NCBI GenBank assembly: GCA_945877125.1
Contig: CAMCQT010000004.1
Span: 20,652-84,651, forward strand
Origin: Candidatus Brevifilum fermentans
Lineage (GTDB): Bacteria > Chloroflexota > Anaerolineae > Anaerolineales > Villigracilaceae
Length of the DNA stretch: 64,000 nt
Direction of reading: 5' to 3'
In this document: one piece after another, positions 43,935 to 53,900 of the stretch
Layout: each line of letters starts with the position of its first letter
How positions within the stretch are numbered: the stretch's first letter is position 1
Program-made: the position numbers and the translations under genes
Notes under the pieces: model-generated
Databases searched by the model: none
The model's input: the letters and a program-made list of their open reading frames with translations, nothing else
What the model was told of the DNA's origin: nothing

Positions 43935-44669
43935 TCAAGAATAAGCCCCTTGATATTTTTCTGGAAGCAGGTCTGCCAATGCCTGCATGATCTGATGTGT
44001 ACCCAAATCAACTGCCACTTGACGATTCTTCGAACCGCTCACGGCGGCGCCGGAAGTTTGGTCAGCCAACTTGAACATTTTTCCCACCTTGACATGAACC
44101 TGCGCGCGCCGAAGTTTTTTTATGTTCCCATAAACATTTTCATTTTCGGTACCTGTAACAACAATCGGCAAAATCATGGCGCCTGATTTATAAGCGAGAA
44201 AAGCCGCGCCGCCCCCGCCAACCTCCAGCGCGCCCGTGACGGAATACCGACCCTCAGGCGCGATGATGATAATTCGGTTTTCCGCCAACCCATCCAGCGC
44301 GGCGCGTAAAGCGCGTGTATCGGCGCGTCCGCGGTGAAGCCAGATCACGCCGTACCAATCCATTAATTTACCAAGGATGGGGAAATTAAATAATTCGATC
44401 TTGCCCAGCGCATCGGGAGGGAATGGGAATTTTGAAATGATCGCGGGGGTATCGGCATCGCCGAGGTGATTAATAACAACGAGCAAAGGTCCGCTTTGCG
44501 GAAAATTATCCAACCCTTCTGACGAAACGTTCAAACAGGTTTTTGCAATGAATTTTAGAAAGCCGTGCGCAAAACTGCGAAAGGCGCGGCGGGTGCGGGT
44601 CAACTTTGGCAAGCGAACCAAATCCGGGCGCCATATTTCGCTGACTGGTTTGGGTGGAGATTCGCTCAT
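43935..44669 (-). CDS. PlsC-type lysophospholipid acyltransferase
   Basis: A 244-residue membrane-associated acyltransferase of the 1-acyl-glycerol-3-phosphate type. The H-x4-D catalytic motif is NHLGDAD (about 66-72) and the phosphate-binding motif is APEGRYSVTG. It transfers an acyl chain to lysophosphatidate or a similar glycerolipid. It starts 17 nt after a second PlsC gene, and the two follow cmk, so it is the last gene of a three-gene operon. The two copies may differ in acceptor. Confidence 0.9.
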   Translation of the reverse strand: MSESPPKPVSEIWRPDLVRLPKLTRTRRAFRSFAHGFLKFIAKTCLNVSSEGLDNFPQSGPLLVVINHLGDADTPAIISKFPFPPDALGKIELFNFPILGKLMDWYGVIWLHRGRADTRALRAALDGLAENRIIIIAPEGRYSVTGALEVGGGGAAFLAYKSGAMILPIVVTGTENENVYGNIKKLRRAQVHVKVGKMFKLADQTSGAAVSGSKNRQVAVDLGTHQIMQALADLLPEKYQGAYS

Positions 44670-44686
44670 CGTTTATTTGGCGCAAA

Positions 44687-45367
44687 CTATGAGATGGCTT
44701 GCCCTGCGTAAACACCATGATATTCTTCGGGCAGCAAGCCGGCAATATGGCGCATGACAAGGTCTGCATTTTGCTGGCGCGCTTCCCTGCGCTTCGTGCC
44801 TTTTTCTGTCACAGCGGGGAAAATGATCGGTTTACCGATATGCATTTCAAGTTGAGGTTTTTCGCCGCGCATCGAACGCCGCCAAAAATCATCAGTTGTG
44901 CCGACTAATCCAACCGGGATGACAGGCACCTGCGCGTGTTCAATGATGTAGCCAATGCCTGGCATGGCACGTTTCATGGCTGGCACGTGCGAGCGAGCGC
45001 CTTCGGGCGCGATGACAAGCGAACGACCCACTTTGAGGATTGCCAATATTTTTTCAAGTAGAACCCGGTCGTAACCGCCGCGCTGAACTGGGATGACTCC
45101 ATATATGGAAAGAATTAAACCCTGTCCCTTTTTCTCAAAGACATCTGCCGCGCCGATCACCTCTGGTTTTTCGGGCCAGAATGAAACCACCAAAGGCGGG
45201 TCAAAGATCGAAATGTGATTCATGGCGATGACATACGGCGTGCCAATTGGGACGTTCTCCTGCCCCGTCACCTTCACTCGCCCCAGCGTGCGATAAAGCA
45301 TACGAAATGCCGAGAGCAAAAATATGCGTTTTATTTTTATGTGCAGGGGAATTTTATAAGATGTCAT
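44687..45367 (-). CDS. PlsC-type 1-acyl-sn-glycerol-3-phosphate acyltransferase
   Basis: A 226-residue acyltransferase with H-x4-D in MNHISIFDPPLV, GVIPVQRGGYDR (glycerol-phosphate binding) and APEGARS (motif III). This copy is closest to the textbook PlsC pattern. It lies 33 nt after cmk. No Shine-Dalgarno is evident. Confidence 0.92.
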   Translation of the reverse strand: MTSYKIPLHIKIKRIFLLSAFRMLYRTLGRVKVTGQENVPIGTPYVIAMNHISIFDPPLVVSFWPEKPEVIGAADVFEKKGQGLILSIYGVIPVQRGGYDRVLLEKILAILKVGRSLVIAPEGARSHVPAMKRAMPGIGYIIEHAQVPVIPVGLVGTTDDFWRRSMRGEKPQLEMHIGKPIIFPAVTEKGTKRREARQQNADLVMRHIAGLLPEEYHGVYAGQAIS

Positions 45368-45400
45368 ACGAATAGGCAGGCAGATTATGAGTCTGATAAT

Positions 45401-46084
45401 TTATTTACACAATTCCATGACCTGTGCCACAACCTGCTCGGCGGTCATTTTGTCTGAGTCAATGATGACCGCATCGTCGGCGGGACGCAGCGGCGCGACG
45501 GCGCGAGTGGAGTCAATGTGGTCGCGTGCGACGACCTTTCGGAGAATCTCGTCATAGTCGGCTTTTTCGCCGCGCGCGATGATCTCGTCAAACCTTCGTT
45601 TGGCGCGTTCTTCTGCGCTGGCATCCAAATAAATTTTGAGGTCGGCTTCGGGCAAAACGACTGTGCCAATATCCCGCCCTACCATGACAACCTTGCCGCG
45701 CAAACCAATGCGGCGCTGCTGCTCAGACAAAGCCTGACGCACCCCCGCATACGCAGAAACGACTGAGACATTTGCATCCACGTCTTCGCCGCGCATATCC
45801 CAAGTAACATCTTTTTCGCCGATGACCACGTCACACGCGCGTCCATCACTTTTTGACGGGGGACGAATATCGATTTGCGCTTTCTGCGCGAGTTCAGTGA
45901 TAACGGCTTCGTCGTTCAAATTCATATCGTGCTGAAGTGCGATCCAGGTGACGGCGCGATACATGATGCCTGTATCAAAAAAAAGATAGCCAAGGGAATC
46001 GGCGAGGGTTCGTCCGAGTGTGGATTTGCCCGATGCGGCAGGACCGTCGAGGGCGATGATGGAGGGGGGAGTTGTTTTTGTCAT
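45401..46084 (-). CDS. cmk: Cytidylate kinase
   Basis: A 227-residue kinase that converts CMP/dCMP to the diphosphates. P-loop GPAASGKST (14-22), the YLFFDTGIMYRAVT region, GRDIGTVVLPEA and DSTRAVAPL (CMP-binding) are all present. CDP-diacylglycerol formation links CMP recycling with the phospholipid genes behind it, and cmk-plsC pairing is known in other bacteria. The MITE-like element begins 31 nt before the start codon; no Shine-Dalgarno is visible. Confidence 0.95.
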   Translation of the reverse strand: MTKTTPPSIIALDGPAASGKSTLGRTLADSLGYLFFDTGIMYRAVTWIALQHDMNLNDEAVITELAQKAQIDIRPPSKSDGRACDVVIGEKDVTWDMRGEDVDANVSVVSAYAGVRQALSEQQRRIGLRGKVVMVGRDIGTVVLPEADLKIYLDASAEERAKRRFDEIIARGEKADYDEILRKVVARDHIDSTRAVAPLRPADDAVIIDSDKMTAEQVVAQVMELCK

Positions 46085-46114
46085 TTTTGGGACAGACTTC
46101 CGAAGTCTATTTTT

Positions 46115-46238
46115 TAGGACTTACGCAAGACGGCTTGTGTGACTCGCCCTCACCCTAGCCCTCTCCCGAAGGGAGAGGGGACTTCCTTCCCCTACGGGGG
46201 AAGGGTTGGGAATGAGGGGGTGTCTTGCGTAAGTCCTA
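46115..46238. mobile_element. MITE-like element with GGACTTACGCAAGAC termini and TA flanks
   Basis: A 124-nt non-coding element with perfect 15-bp terminal inverted repeats GGACTTACGCAAGAC (46117-46131) and GTCTTGCGTAAGTCC (46222-46236), flanked by TA on each side. The interior holds hairpins CCTCTCCC/GGGAGAGG and CTTCCCC/GGGGGAAG. Its termini share the core ACTTAYGCAAGA with the element at 37034, read from the opposite side. Confidence 0.8.
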
Positions 46239-46245
46239 TTTTTAA

Positions 46246-47964
46246 TTAAGGAGCGGTTGAAGGCGCAGAATCCAGAAAGAGATCGTCACGCGCCCAGAGG
46301 ATGATGGTTTCGTCGGATTGCGGCATTTCACGCAAAGCCACCCAACGAGCCCAATCCTGCGGCAGAGTGACGTTCCACAAGGGAGTTTGCCGCCAGGTGA
46401 AATCCTGTCCGCGGTAAGCGGAGGAAAGCGCAGGGTCATCTTGCAGCGGGGTGATGACGAAATAGGGCGCGCTGGACATATCCAGTGATTCAACGACAAA
46501 AACCTGACGCTCACGCAAAGTCCATTCGAGCGCGGGAGAATCCACGCCGACGATCATCACCGGCGCGGCGTAGTCGTTGCCAAGTCCCCATTCAGAAACG
46601 TCGCTGATGGTTGATTCGAGCAGATGGGATTGGGTGGGAATATTTGCGGGCCACCACAATTCGGGATGGGACAATCCGCGTAAACCTGCGGAGCCGATTG
46701 CGCCGCCGAGCCCAAGCGTTCCGAGGGCGAGTGCAAGTCCCCAAATTCCGCCAATGCGTGCAATGCGAATTGACCAGCCAGCGGCGACCAGCAGGAGGCT
46801 CATCACAATCAGAAACAGCGAACCGACCAAAAGCCAGAAGCGCATGAGGTATTCACGCGATTCAACCGGAAGTGTGGTCAACCCTGAAAAATCAAGCCAG
46901 GCGAAAGTCCAGATGAAAGCGGTCAGAAAAATGACGCCGGCCACTTCACTGCGTTCCTCGACAAAGACATCTACATTGCGAGTGAGTTCAAGCGCCGCCA
47001 TTGCCCAAAGCGGAATCAACGCCCAAGCGAGGTCAGCCATTTGACGGGATGGGTTGAAAATTGCAAGCAACAATGCGACCAAAAACCAAACGCTGAGCGG
47101 AATGATGCGGCCGCTGCCAACACGCCAGCCGCGAATAATGGCGATAATTACCAGCAAAAAGCCAAGGGGTTGGTAAGCGAGCAGCGAGAGGAAAAGCATG
47201 CCCGCGGGAACATCAGAGGAAGTAAGCCAGGAGGTGATAAAGGCTGGGATGGAGGACAGCGCGGCACTGAGTCCGTTGGGGGCGATGAAGAAGAGTGTGC
47301 CGACGGTCAGGAAAGTGGCGACGAGAGAGATCGTCGAAAGTCGGAAGTTGAAGGTCGGGGGTTCTGCGACAGGGGTTTCAATATCAACAGCGGATTGCGA
47401 GGGGCGGCGGGAGTTGATGGCTTGTAGGATTGCCCAGGTGATGCCGAGTCCGAGGATGCCAGCCCAGATGGATGGTCCGCTGAGAAGTGCGAGGGCAGCG
47501 AAGAAGCCTGCGAGACTGGCTTTATTTTGATGATAGAAACCCCAGGCGAAGAGCAGGAATGCAACCGCAAGAATGGGACTGGCTGCCTGTCTTGATAGGG
47601 CAACCAAGCCTGGGTCTAGTGCAATGAAAAAGGCGAGGATCAGGCCTGAGCGGGGTTTGATGCGATTCGCAAAGAGCAGAGGAACAAAGACGAGGACACT
47701 TCCAATTAAGGCGGGGAAAAATCGGGCGAAGAAATCAGTCCCTGCGCCATAAATGAAAAAGAGAATTGAGGTGAAAAGGATGTAAAGGGGATGCGGGCTG
47801 AGCGCGGGCTTGAGGCCTTGTGCGATGTGCAGGACTTGCAAGGCGGGCGCGGCTTCGGCGTCGGTGAGGGGCATTGCGCCAAGTTGAATGAAGCGCAGTG
47901 CGATGGCAATAAGAAACGCCAGCGCGTAGAGCCAGCCTTCGTGTTTGAAATGTCGGTAGGTCAT
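46246..47964 (-). CDS. GT-C-type polytopic membrane glycosyltransferase-like protein
   Basis: A 572-residue membrane protein with about 12 helices. The first extracytoplasmic loop has PLTDAEAAPALQV, the acidic motif expected for GT-C enzymes that use polyprenyl-phosphate sugars, and the protein ends with a small extracytoplasmic domain. It lies next to DUF2298 genes, as TIGR03663-type proteins often do. The loop around residues 195-215 (VDIETPVAEPPTFNFRLSTI) is encoded by a slipped word repeat typical of the intergenic DNA here. A TACAAT lies 7 nt before the ATG and there is no Shine-Dalgarno. Confidence 0.72.
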   Translation of the reverse strand: MTYRHFKHEGWLYALAFLIAIALRFIQLGAMPLTDAEAAPALQVLHIAQGLKPALSPHPLYILFTSILFFIYGAGTDFFARFFPALIGSVLVFVPLLFANRIKPRSGLILAFFIALDPGLVALSRQAASPILAVAFLLFAWGFYHQNKASLAGFFAALALLSGPSIWAGILGLGITWAILQAINSRRPSQSAVDIETPVAEPPTFNFRLSTISLVATFLTVGTLFFIAPNGLSAALSSIPAFITSWLTSSDVPAGMLFLSLLAYQPLGFLLVIIAIIRGWRVGSGRIIPLSVWFLVALLLAIFNPSRQMADLAWALIPLWAMAALELTRNVDVFVEERSEVAGVIFLTAFIWTFAWLDFSGLTTLPVESREYLMRFWLLVGSLFLIVMSLLLVAAGWSIRIARIGGIWGLALALGTLGLGGAIGSAGLRGLSHPELWWPANIPTQSHLLESTISDVSEWGLGNDYAAPVMIVGVDSPALEWTLRERQVFVVESLDMSSAPYFVITPLQDDPALSSAYRGQDFTWRQTPLWNVTLPQDWARWVALREMPQSDETIILWARDDLFLDSAPSTAP

Positions 47965-47971
47965 GTGGGCA

Positions 47972-47977
47972 ATTGTA
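47972..47977 (-). promoter_or_regulatory. Putative -10 box of leaderless GT-C gene
   Basis: TACAAT (5 of 6 consensus) on the minus strand ends exactly 7 nt before the ATG at 47964; no ribosome-binding site is present. Confidence 0.5.
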
Positions 47978-48002
47978 ATCGGTTTAAATTGGGTTGAGTT
48001 TA

Positions 48003-48035
48003 AGACCTCCGAGTTCTTGAAGAACTCGGAGGTCT
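48003..48035 (-). terminator. Palindrome after the first DUF2298 gene
   Basis: AGACCTCCGAGTTCTT and AAGAACTCGGAGGTCT with a 1-nt centre start 5 nt after the stop of the DUF2298 gene. The T-tract is weak. It belongs to the same word family as the helicase terminator at 16831. Confidence 0.65.
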
Positions 48036-48040
48036 ATATT

Positions 48041-50539
48041 TCACGGGACTTCGTAAATGACCACGCTGCCTTGTTGAAAGACTGGCTTGAGGTGAATTTG
48101 GAATTTCGGTTCATACACCGGCATGGATGCGCGCTCAAGGCCGCCGATATAAATATAGCGAATATCATATTGGTCAATGATGACTTGCGCTTCATCCCAG
48201 CGGGTGGTGGAATAAAGTTTTGTGATATTTTCACTACGAAATTCTTGCGAAGCGTAATCTCCGCGCCATTGGGCTTCGTGTCCCGGCCAACCGAGCACAG
48301 TCTGCAAGCCGGTGTAAGTGGAGATGCGCGCATAACTGGTGTAACTTCCGCCTACCGCTTCGGCGACGACTCCGTCTGGGGCGGTGCGTAGGAATTGGAT
48401 GGCGGCGGCATCATCGGGATTTTCGCGCACAACGCGGTCAAAGTCATCGAGAGTGAAGCCGAAATAAGGTTTGAAATTATCGGTCTTGGTCAGCAGGCTA
48501 AGTCCGGGATACAACAAGCCGGAGAAAACAACCAAACTAATCACCACGCCGAAGAGGACATTTTTTATCCCACGCAAATTTTGAAGCAAATAAGCGGCGG
48601 CGTACGCGGCGGCCAGACTCCACAACATCCATGCTTGATAATAAAACTTGAAGATGGTGTTGATGCGATAGCCAAATTGATCGCGGAGATAAACAAATTC
48701 CGGAGCGATGACAAGGATGGCGCCAAGGGTGAGAAGGAGGAGGATAAAAGAGTGGGCGGTGGGAAGTGGGTGTTGGTCAGTAGGCGGTGATTGGTCTTCT
48801 GTCGTTTTATTTTTTGGAAACAAATAGGCAAGCGTGGGAATCAAAACCGCGAGCAGGGTAACGAGGCTGGCGAGGTGACTTAATCTCCGCAGGGTGGTGG
48901 CGCTGATGAATTGACCGGCGGCCATGCCTTGCGAATCAAGAAACATCGTCACGAAATCTTTTTCAATGAAAGAGCCGATCCAGGCGGTGGAGAAAGTGAG
49001 AAGTAAAAGGGCAAAAGTAAAACCAAGTCCGAGTGAAAAGCCAAGTTTCCAATTGGGTTGATTCTTTTTGCCGCGCCACAAATAAATGAGATATGCAAAG
49101 ATGGGAATAAGCAATGTGCCCCACATCACCCAAAGGTGCGTGCCGCGCGTGGGGGTCATCATATTCGGCAGGATGCCGCCCGCCTGGGATGAGAAGCCAA
49201 GATAGAATGGAAAATACAATAATACAGAAAGAATGCCAAGCGGCAAGCCAAGCAGAATCAGGTCTTCGAGGCGATCCCAGCGCCAGCCGTCTTCGTGTGC
49301 GCGCCAGAAAACGTACGAGCCGACGATCAGCGTGGCGGCGACGAGAATATCCCAGGTGTTGAGGAAAGCCAGTCCGCCGATGACGAGGGCTGAGAAGAAA
49401 AAGCCCGTGTAATTGATGTGCAAACGCGCGCCCCACGGCAAGTTGATCTGTCCGCGCCAGCCGCCGAGGAAAAGGTTTAATGCGACAGCGATGGCAAGCA
49501 AACTAAACGGAATCGCCAGCACATGCGGATGCAAATCACCGAGCAGGAAGGAGAAGAAGGGAAACTCGTCGATCACTTCGAGGTGATTGCCCTTCATGTC
49601 GTAATCTTGAATCACACGCGAGGCACGCCACCACCACAAATAACGGTCTGGCATAAATTGAAATGGCGCGGCGGGCGCGAGTGAAAGTTCCTTCATATCC
49701 AGCCATGTCCAGAAGGAACTGGTGTATTGCCCTGCGGCATCCTTCGTCCAAAACAATCCAAGGCGATGCAGGACTTCAAGCAGGGCGCCAAAATTGGAGA
49801 CAAGGAGCAGGAAGAGGGGAGCGAAGAGCGCAGAGAAATGTTGATTGCGGAATGCAGAATGCGGAATGCCGCTTTGTGAAGCTGAAGGTTGTTGGTCGTC
49901 AGCAGTCTGTGGTCTGCGGTCTACGGCAGAAAGCAAGTTATATAAAATTCCATACGAGCCGACTGCGCCGAGGGCAAAGATGAGCGAGGTCATTAGGTTG
50001 TGCGCCATGCTGCCGGGGATGCCCGAAAGTCTGGCAAGCATGGCGGTCATCACATAGCCGAAGTAATAATATGAAATGGCATAACCAGAAAGCCACGGGT
50101 CTTGCGGAGGAAATGTGGGCGAGCGCAGAATGCCGTTGATGAATGCCAATTCCATCGGCTTCTCGGTGCTCATCAACTCGGGGTTGGCAGAGCGGACAAA
50201 AGCGAGGAAGGCAAAGGCGGCGAGAAATAAAATTTCGGTGGTGAGAATTAGGCGCAGGTTGGATTTGAGAAAATCAAGAACAGCCGATTGACGGTTGACG
50301 ACTGACCATGCGCTCAACCCAATGATGACAGCCAGCGCGAGCAGAATTCCGCCCGTGTCATTTTGCGCGATGCCGAGCGAGGCGAACAGCCAAAAGACGT
50401 AACCCCAGATTAACAGCCCTGCGGCGCGCGACAGGGTGTAGCCCCGATCTGCGAGCGCAGGGAAAAGAGCATAAGCCAGCGGAAAAGTCAGCCAGCCGAG
50501 GAGGGTGATGAGGAGATACCAGGAGATAAAGGCGGGCAT
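48041..50539 (-). CDS. DUF2298 (Chlor_Arch_YYY) polytopic membrane protein
   Basis: An 832-residue protein with roughly 18 predicted helices. The family hallmark, a tyrosine-rich stretch before a helix, is SGYAISYYYFGYVMTAML (about 145-162), and the N-terminus WYLLITLLGWLTFPLAYALFP is typical. The family occurs mainly in Chloroflexota and Archaea and is suspected to act on lipid-linked sugars; function is not proven. Three cytoplasmic or extracytoplasmic loops are built from in-frame word repeats (plus-strand 49841-49930, 48751-48810 and 50266-50310), where conservation is not expected. Confidence 0.85.
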   Translation of the reverse strand: MPAFISWYLLITLLGWLTFPLAYALFPALADRGYTLSRAAGLLIWGYVFWLFASLGIAQNDTGGILLALAVIIGLSAWSVVNRQSAVLDFLKSNLRLILTTEILFLAAFAFLAFVRSANPELMSTEKPMELAFINGILRSPTFPPQDPWLSGYAISYYYFGYVMTAMLARLSGIPGSMAHNLMTSLIFALGAVGSYGILYNLLSAVDRRPQTADDQQPSASQSGIPHSAFRNQHFSALFAPLFLLLVSNFGALLEVLHRLGLFWTKDAAGQYTSSFWTWLDMKELSLAPAAPFQFMPDRYLWWWRASRVIQDYDMKGNHLEVIDEFPFFSFLLGDLHPHVLAIPFSLLAIAVALNLFLGGWRGQINLPWGARLHINYTGFFFSALVIGGLAFLNTWDILVAATLIVGSYVFWRAHEDGWRWDRLEDLILLGLPLGILSVLLYFPFYLGFSSQAGGILPNMMTPTRGTHLWVMWGTLLIPIFAYLIYLWRGKKNQPNWKLGFSLGLGFTFALLLLTFSTAWIGSFIEKDFVTMFLDSQGMAAGQFISATTLRRLSHLASLVTLLAVLIPTLAYLFPKNKTTEDQSPPTDQHPLPTAHSFILLLLTLGAILVIAPEFVYLRDQFGYRINTIFKFYYQAWMLWSLAAAYAAAYLLQNLRGIKNVLFGVVISLVVFSGLLYPGLSLLTKTDNFKPYFGFTLDDFDRVVRENPDDAAAIQFLRTAPDGVVAEAVGGSYTSYARISTYTGLQTVLGWPGHEAQWRGDYASQEFRSENITKLYSTTRWDEAQVIIDQYDIRYIYIGGLERASMPVYEPKFQIHLKPVFQQGSVVIYEVP

Positions 50540-50551
50540 GGCGGTAATTGG

Positions 50552-50926
50552 TTATTGGTGATTGGAAAGCAATTGCGGCGGGAGAGAGAAATTACCCGAA
50601 GCAGAATCAGGCTCAAAGTTAAGCACAGATGCGACCGCCGTTAAGTTGATCGGTCCAAAGATGTGCGGAAATAAATCGGAGTCAGAAATGCCCGGGGCGG
50701 GACTTCCCGCAGGCGGCTCCCACTTAAGCTCTGGCTTGAGTTGTGCTTCGTCGAGTTTTAACAACACCAAATCATTTCGTCCGCGATAAAAAGCGTTCGC
50801 AACGTGCAACACCTGGTTTTCAGTGGAGCAGTGGATAAAGCCCTCAGTCTGTAAACTGGGCGCAATATACTCGCCGCGTTGCTGCGCTTGCTCCCATTCA
50901 CTCTTTGATGTAATGTGCAGGATCAT
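50552..50926 (-). CDS. DUF952 family protein
   Basis: A 124-residue small cytoplasmic protein. MILHITSKSEWEQAQQRGEYIAPSL and EGFIHCSTENQVLHVANAFYRGRNDLVLLKLD match the DUF952 pattern (related to ADP-ribosyltransferase-like folds; function unknown), ending in HIFGPINLTAVASV. Its ATG overlaps the stop codon of the giant upstream gene by 4 nt, so it is probably translated by coupling, although it does not look functionally tied to glycan synthesis. Confidence 0.88.
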   Translation of the reverse strand: MILHITSKSEWEQAQQRGEYIAPSLQTEGFIHCSTENQVLHVANAFYRGRNDLVLLKLDEAQLKPELKWEPPAGSPAPGISDSDLFPHIFGPINLTAVASVLNFEPDSASGNFSLPPQLLSNHQ

Positions 50927-53900
50927 GGCAAAACCTCATAGATGGTCGTATTTTTATCCTGATAAACGGCTTTCCAATATTGGCCGTCGTACCTTTCAAA
51001 CTTAGCCAATCCGTCCATCATTGGGTTGAAGGCAGGATAAATGTTGCGTTCAAGTTGACCGACAACAATATATTTAACTTGATACTTATTCAGGAATTCG
51101 CGCGTTGATTTAATATCCTGCGTGGTGTAGAACACGCCGACGGAATCCACGCGCGCCTGCACATCTGTGGATGCAGAACCGCGCTGCTGGCGCTGATGCC
51201 AGTTCCAGCCGACCACGCCGGGCAAGCCCGTGTAAATTGTAACCCGCGTACACCAGCGATATTCGGAGCAATTGGCTTCCACGATGACCGGCGAACCCTG
51301 CACGTTGTCCTGCATCCAGCGGATGGCGCGATAGTCTTCGCTCAAGTCCATCATCTCACCGTCAAAGTGCTCGGCGTAATTCATGTAGGTCATGCCGTCC
51401 AACGTGTGCGGCGTAACATCTGTGATGCGGTCGTTGACTTTATCTGTGGTGGCGGTGATGGTGAACAGGAACGCACCCGCCAGCAACAAATACAAACCCG
51501 TTTGGTAGATCGTGCTCCAGCGCAATTTCCAATATGGAAATTCGATCAAGAGCCAGCCAAACGCCGCCGCCGCACTGACCGCGAACAACATCCAGACTTG
51601 CATGTAAAGTTTGAAGATCGTGTTCATGCGCCCAATATCGCCGCGCAAGGTGATGACTTCCACAGCCAGAGTCAGCGCCAAACCGGTGCCGATCATCAAC
51701 AGCACGCCGCGTTTAACTCCGGACATATCGGGTCGCAGAAGCAAAAGTCCAGCGAGGACAGCCAGCGGCAAAGCCACCAACGCCACCCGCACGCCTTCGA
51801 TGATGAAAAATATAAACAAAGCAAGCACTGCCGCCAGCCCGATCTCGATCAGCAATTGATAGGGTTGTAATTTCTTCAAATGTGAAATCGGCGTGGCCGC
51901 CATCCATTCGCGCAATTCCCAAAGAAGCCACGCGGTAATGATGAAAAGGAACAAGCCCCAGTGCGTAAAGTACGAGGACAAAGGCGTATGCGAAGCAGTC
52001 CACGGGTCAATTTTGTTGTAAGCCTGGCTATACCAGAAATCAAACGGCGAATACAGCAACGAGCCAAGCAGATACAAACCCACGACAACTGCAATGGAGA
52101 ACAAAGCGCGTCCAAGCCAATTGGGCAGGCGGAAACGATTCTGCCATTCAAAATGGCGGTTGATGGCGTAGATCACAGCCAGCGCCGAGAATGGGAAGAA
52201 GGTGTACAAGTCCCAGGTGTTGGTCGGCTTCAATGCGCCGATCATCAACGCGCCGATGGCAAAAGAAGCGACCCATTCTGTGCGGCTCATTTGCGCGCGT
52301 GACTTAATGAACGAAACCGCCCAGGCAATGATGAACAAGGTCAGCGGCATCACCAGCATGTGCGCGTGCAAGTCACTGTATAGCAGGGTGAAGAGCGGGA
52401 ATTCCGTGATCTCGTTGCCGGGACCCGACGGAATGACGCGGCTGGGATTCCAGTACCATTCTCCGCGGCCAATGGGGAGCATAGTACCTTGAAACAAAAG
52501 CACAATTCCCTTGAAAGCCCACGTCCAGTTTTGCAGGAGGGTCGCGTCTGCGGGGATATTTCCATCTGGCGCGGCCATACGCTGCAATGCGCGGAACATC
52601 ATTTGGATCGTGCCAAGATTTCCCAACAGGATGGCGAATGTCGAGGCTGTTAAACCAGTCAAAAGTTGAAGGTCAAAAACCGCGGGTCTTTCATCCTCAT
52701 CATTTGATTTATGATCTTCGAGAAGACTGTATCCAACGCCAAACGCGCCAATTGCGATCAGCGCAAACCAGGTCGGCAAAATAAAATTGTACGCAATCGA
52801 AGGCACAATGCCGAGCAACTTAACCGGCGTGCCAGCCAGCACAAGACCGTAATAATAATAATTAATATAACCGCCCGCAAACCACGGGTCATACGGCGGA
52901 AAACTCGTACCCTTCAAAATTGCGTTGAAATACGAAAAATCCATCGGACGCTCGCCGCCCTTGGACGGGTGCCACATATCCGAATTGCCCAAGCGGATCA
53001 ACAGGTCAATCAGGAAGAAGGCGAGGAAGACGATCTCGACCACAGTGAAGAATTTACGGCTCGAATCCCACTCTGCTTTGAATTGGTTCCGGCGCATCAT
53101 CCACAACCCGAAGCCTGCCACAGCGATAATGACAAATGCCACGCTGATGGAGAGTCGTGTGTACGGGATGCCAACCGAACCGCCCATCCACGAAATCCAC
53201 GCCAGCAAGGCCAACCCCACGATACGGCTGAGCGGATAGGCATACTGACGAAGTCCGGCCAACGCCGAGCGCGTGATCGGGTAGGCGACAAGTCCCAGCA
53301 GGAAGATGAAGACGTACCAAATCACAGCGCCCACGAAGGGATATTTATTTTGGATCCACTCGTAATTGAACAGTTCAGACCAGGTTCCGCTTGCACGTTG
53401 TGCCACAAGCCGCGCCTCTGGCAGGAACAAATCCTTGTAACTGCTGACCTCACTAGGCAGGAGATGAACAACATTGGTCAAATCTACGGTGCCCAGTAAA
53501 GCGGCAACTTTTTCCACGTCGAAATTATCGGTCTTTTGGAAGATCAACACTTTGGGATGATCGTAGAACGTGAAGGCTTCCTCGGCAGACTGGTCATTAA
53601 TCACCCACGAACCAAACGTGGGATAGGATTCAAAAACCTTCACCAACTTAAAGCCCAAATTACCTTCGTATTGACCCGGTTGCGCCGTTTCGTAGCAGTG
53701 GATAATATCCGCGCCAGGGGGGCAACCCAGCAGTTCACGATAATAAAACGTGGTCAGCGGATAGCGTTCTGGTATGCGTGTGATCTGCGCGTACTGATGA
53801 TTGGTGGGGATGATGATGTAATCTGCCGCGCTGAGTGTGTTGATAAAATTATTGAGCTTGTCTGCGTTGTCGTCCCAGTACACTTGCAAGTTCAAGTCGC

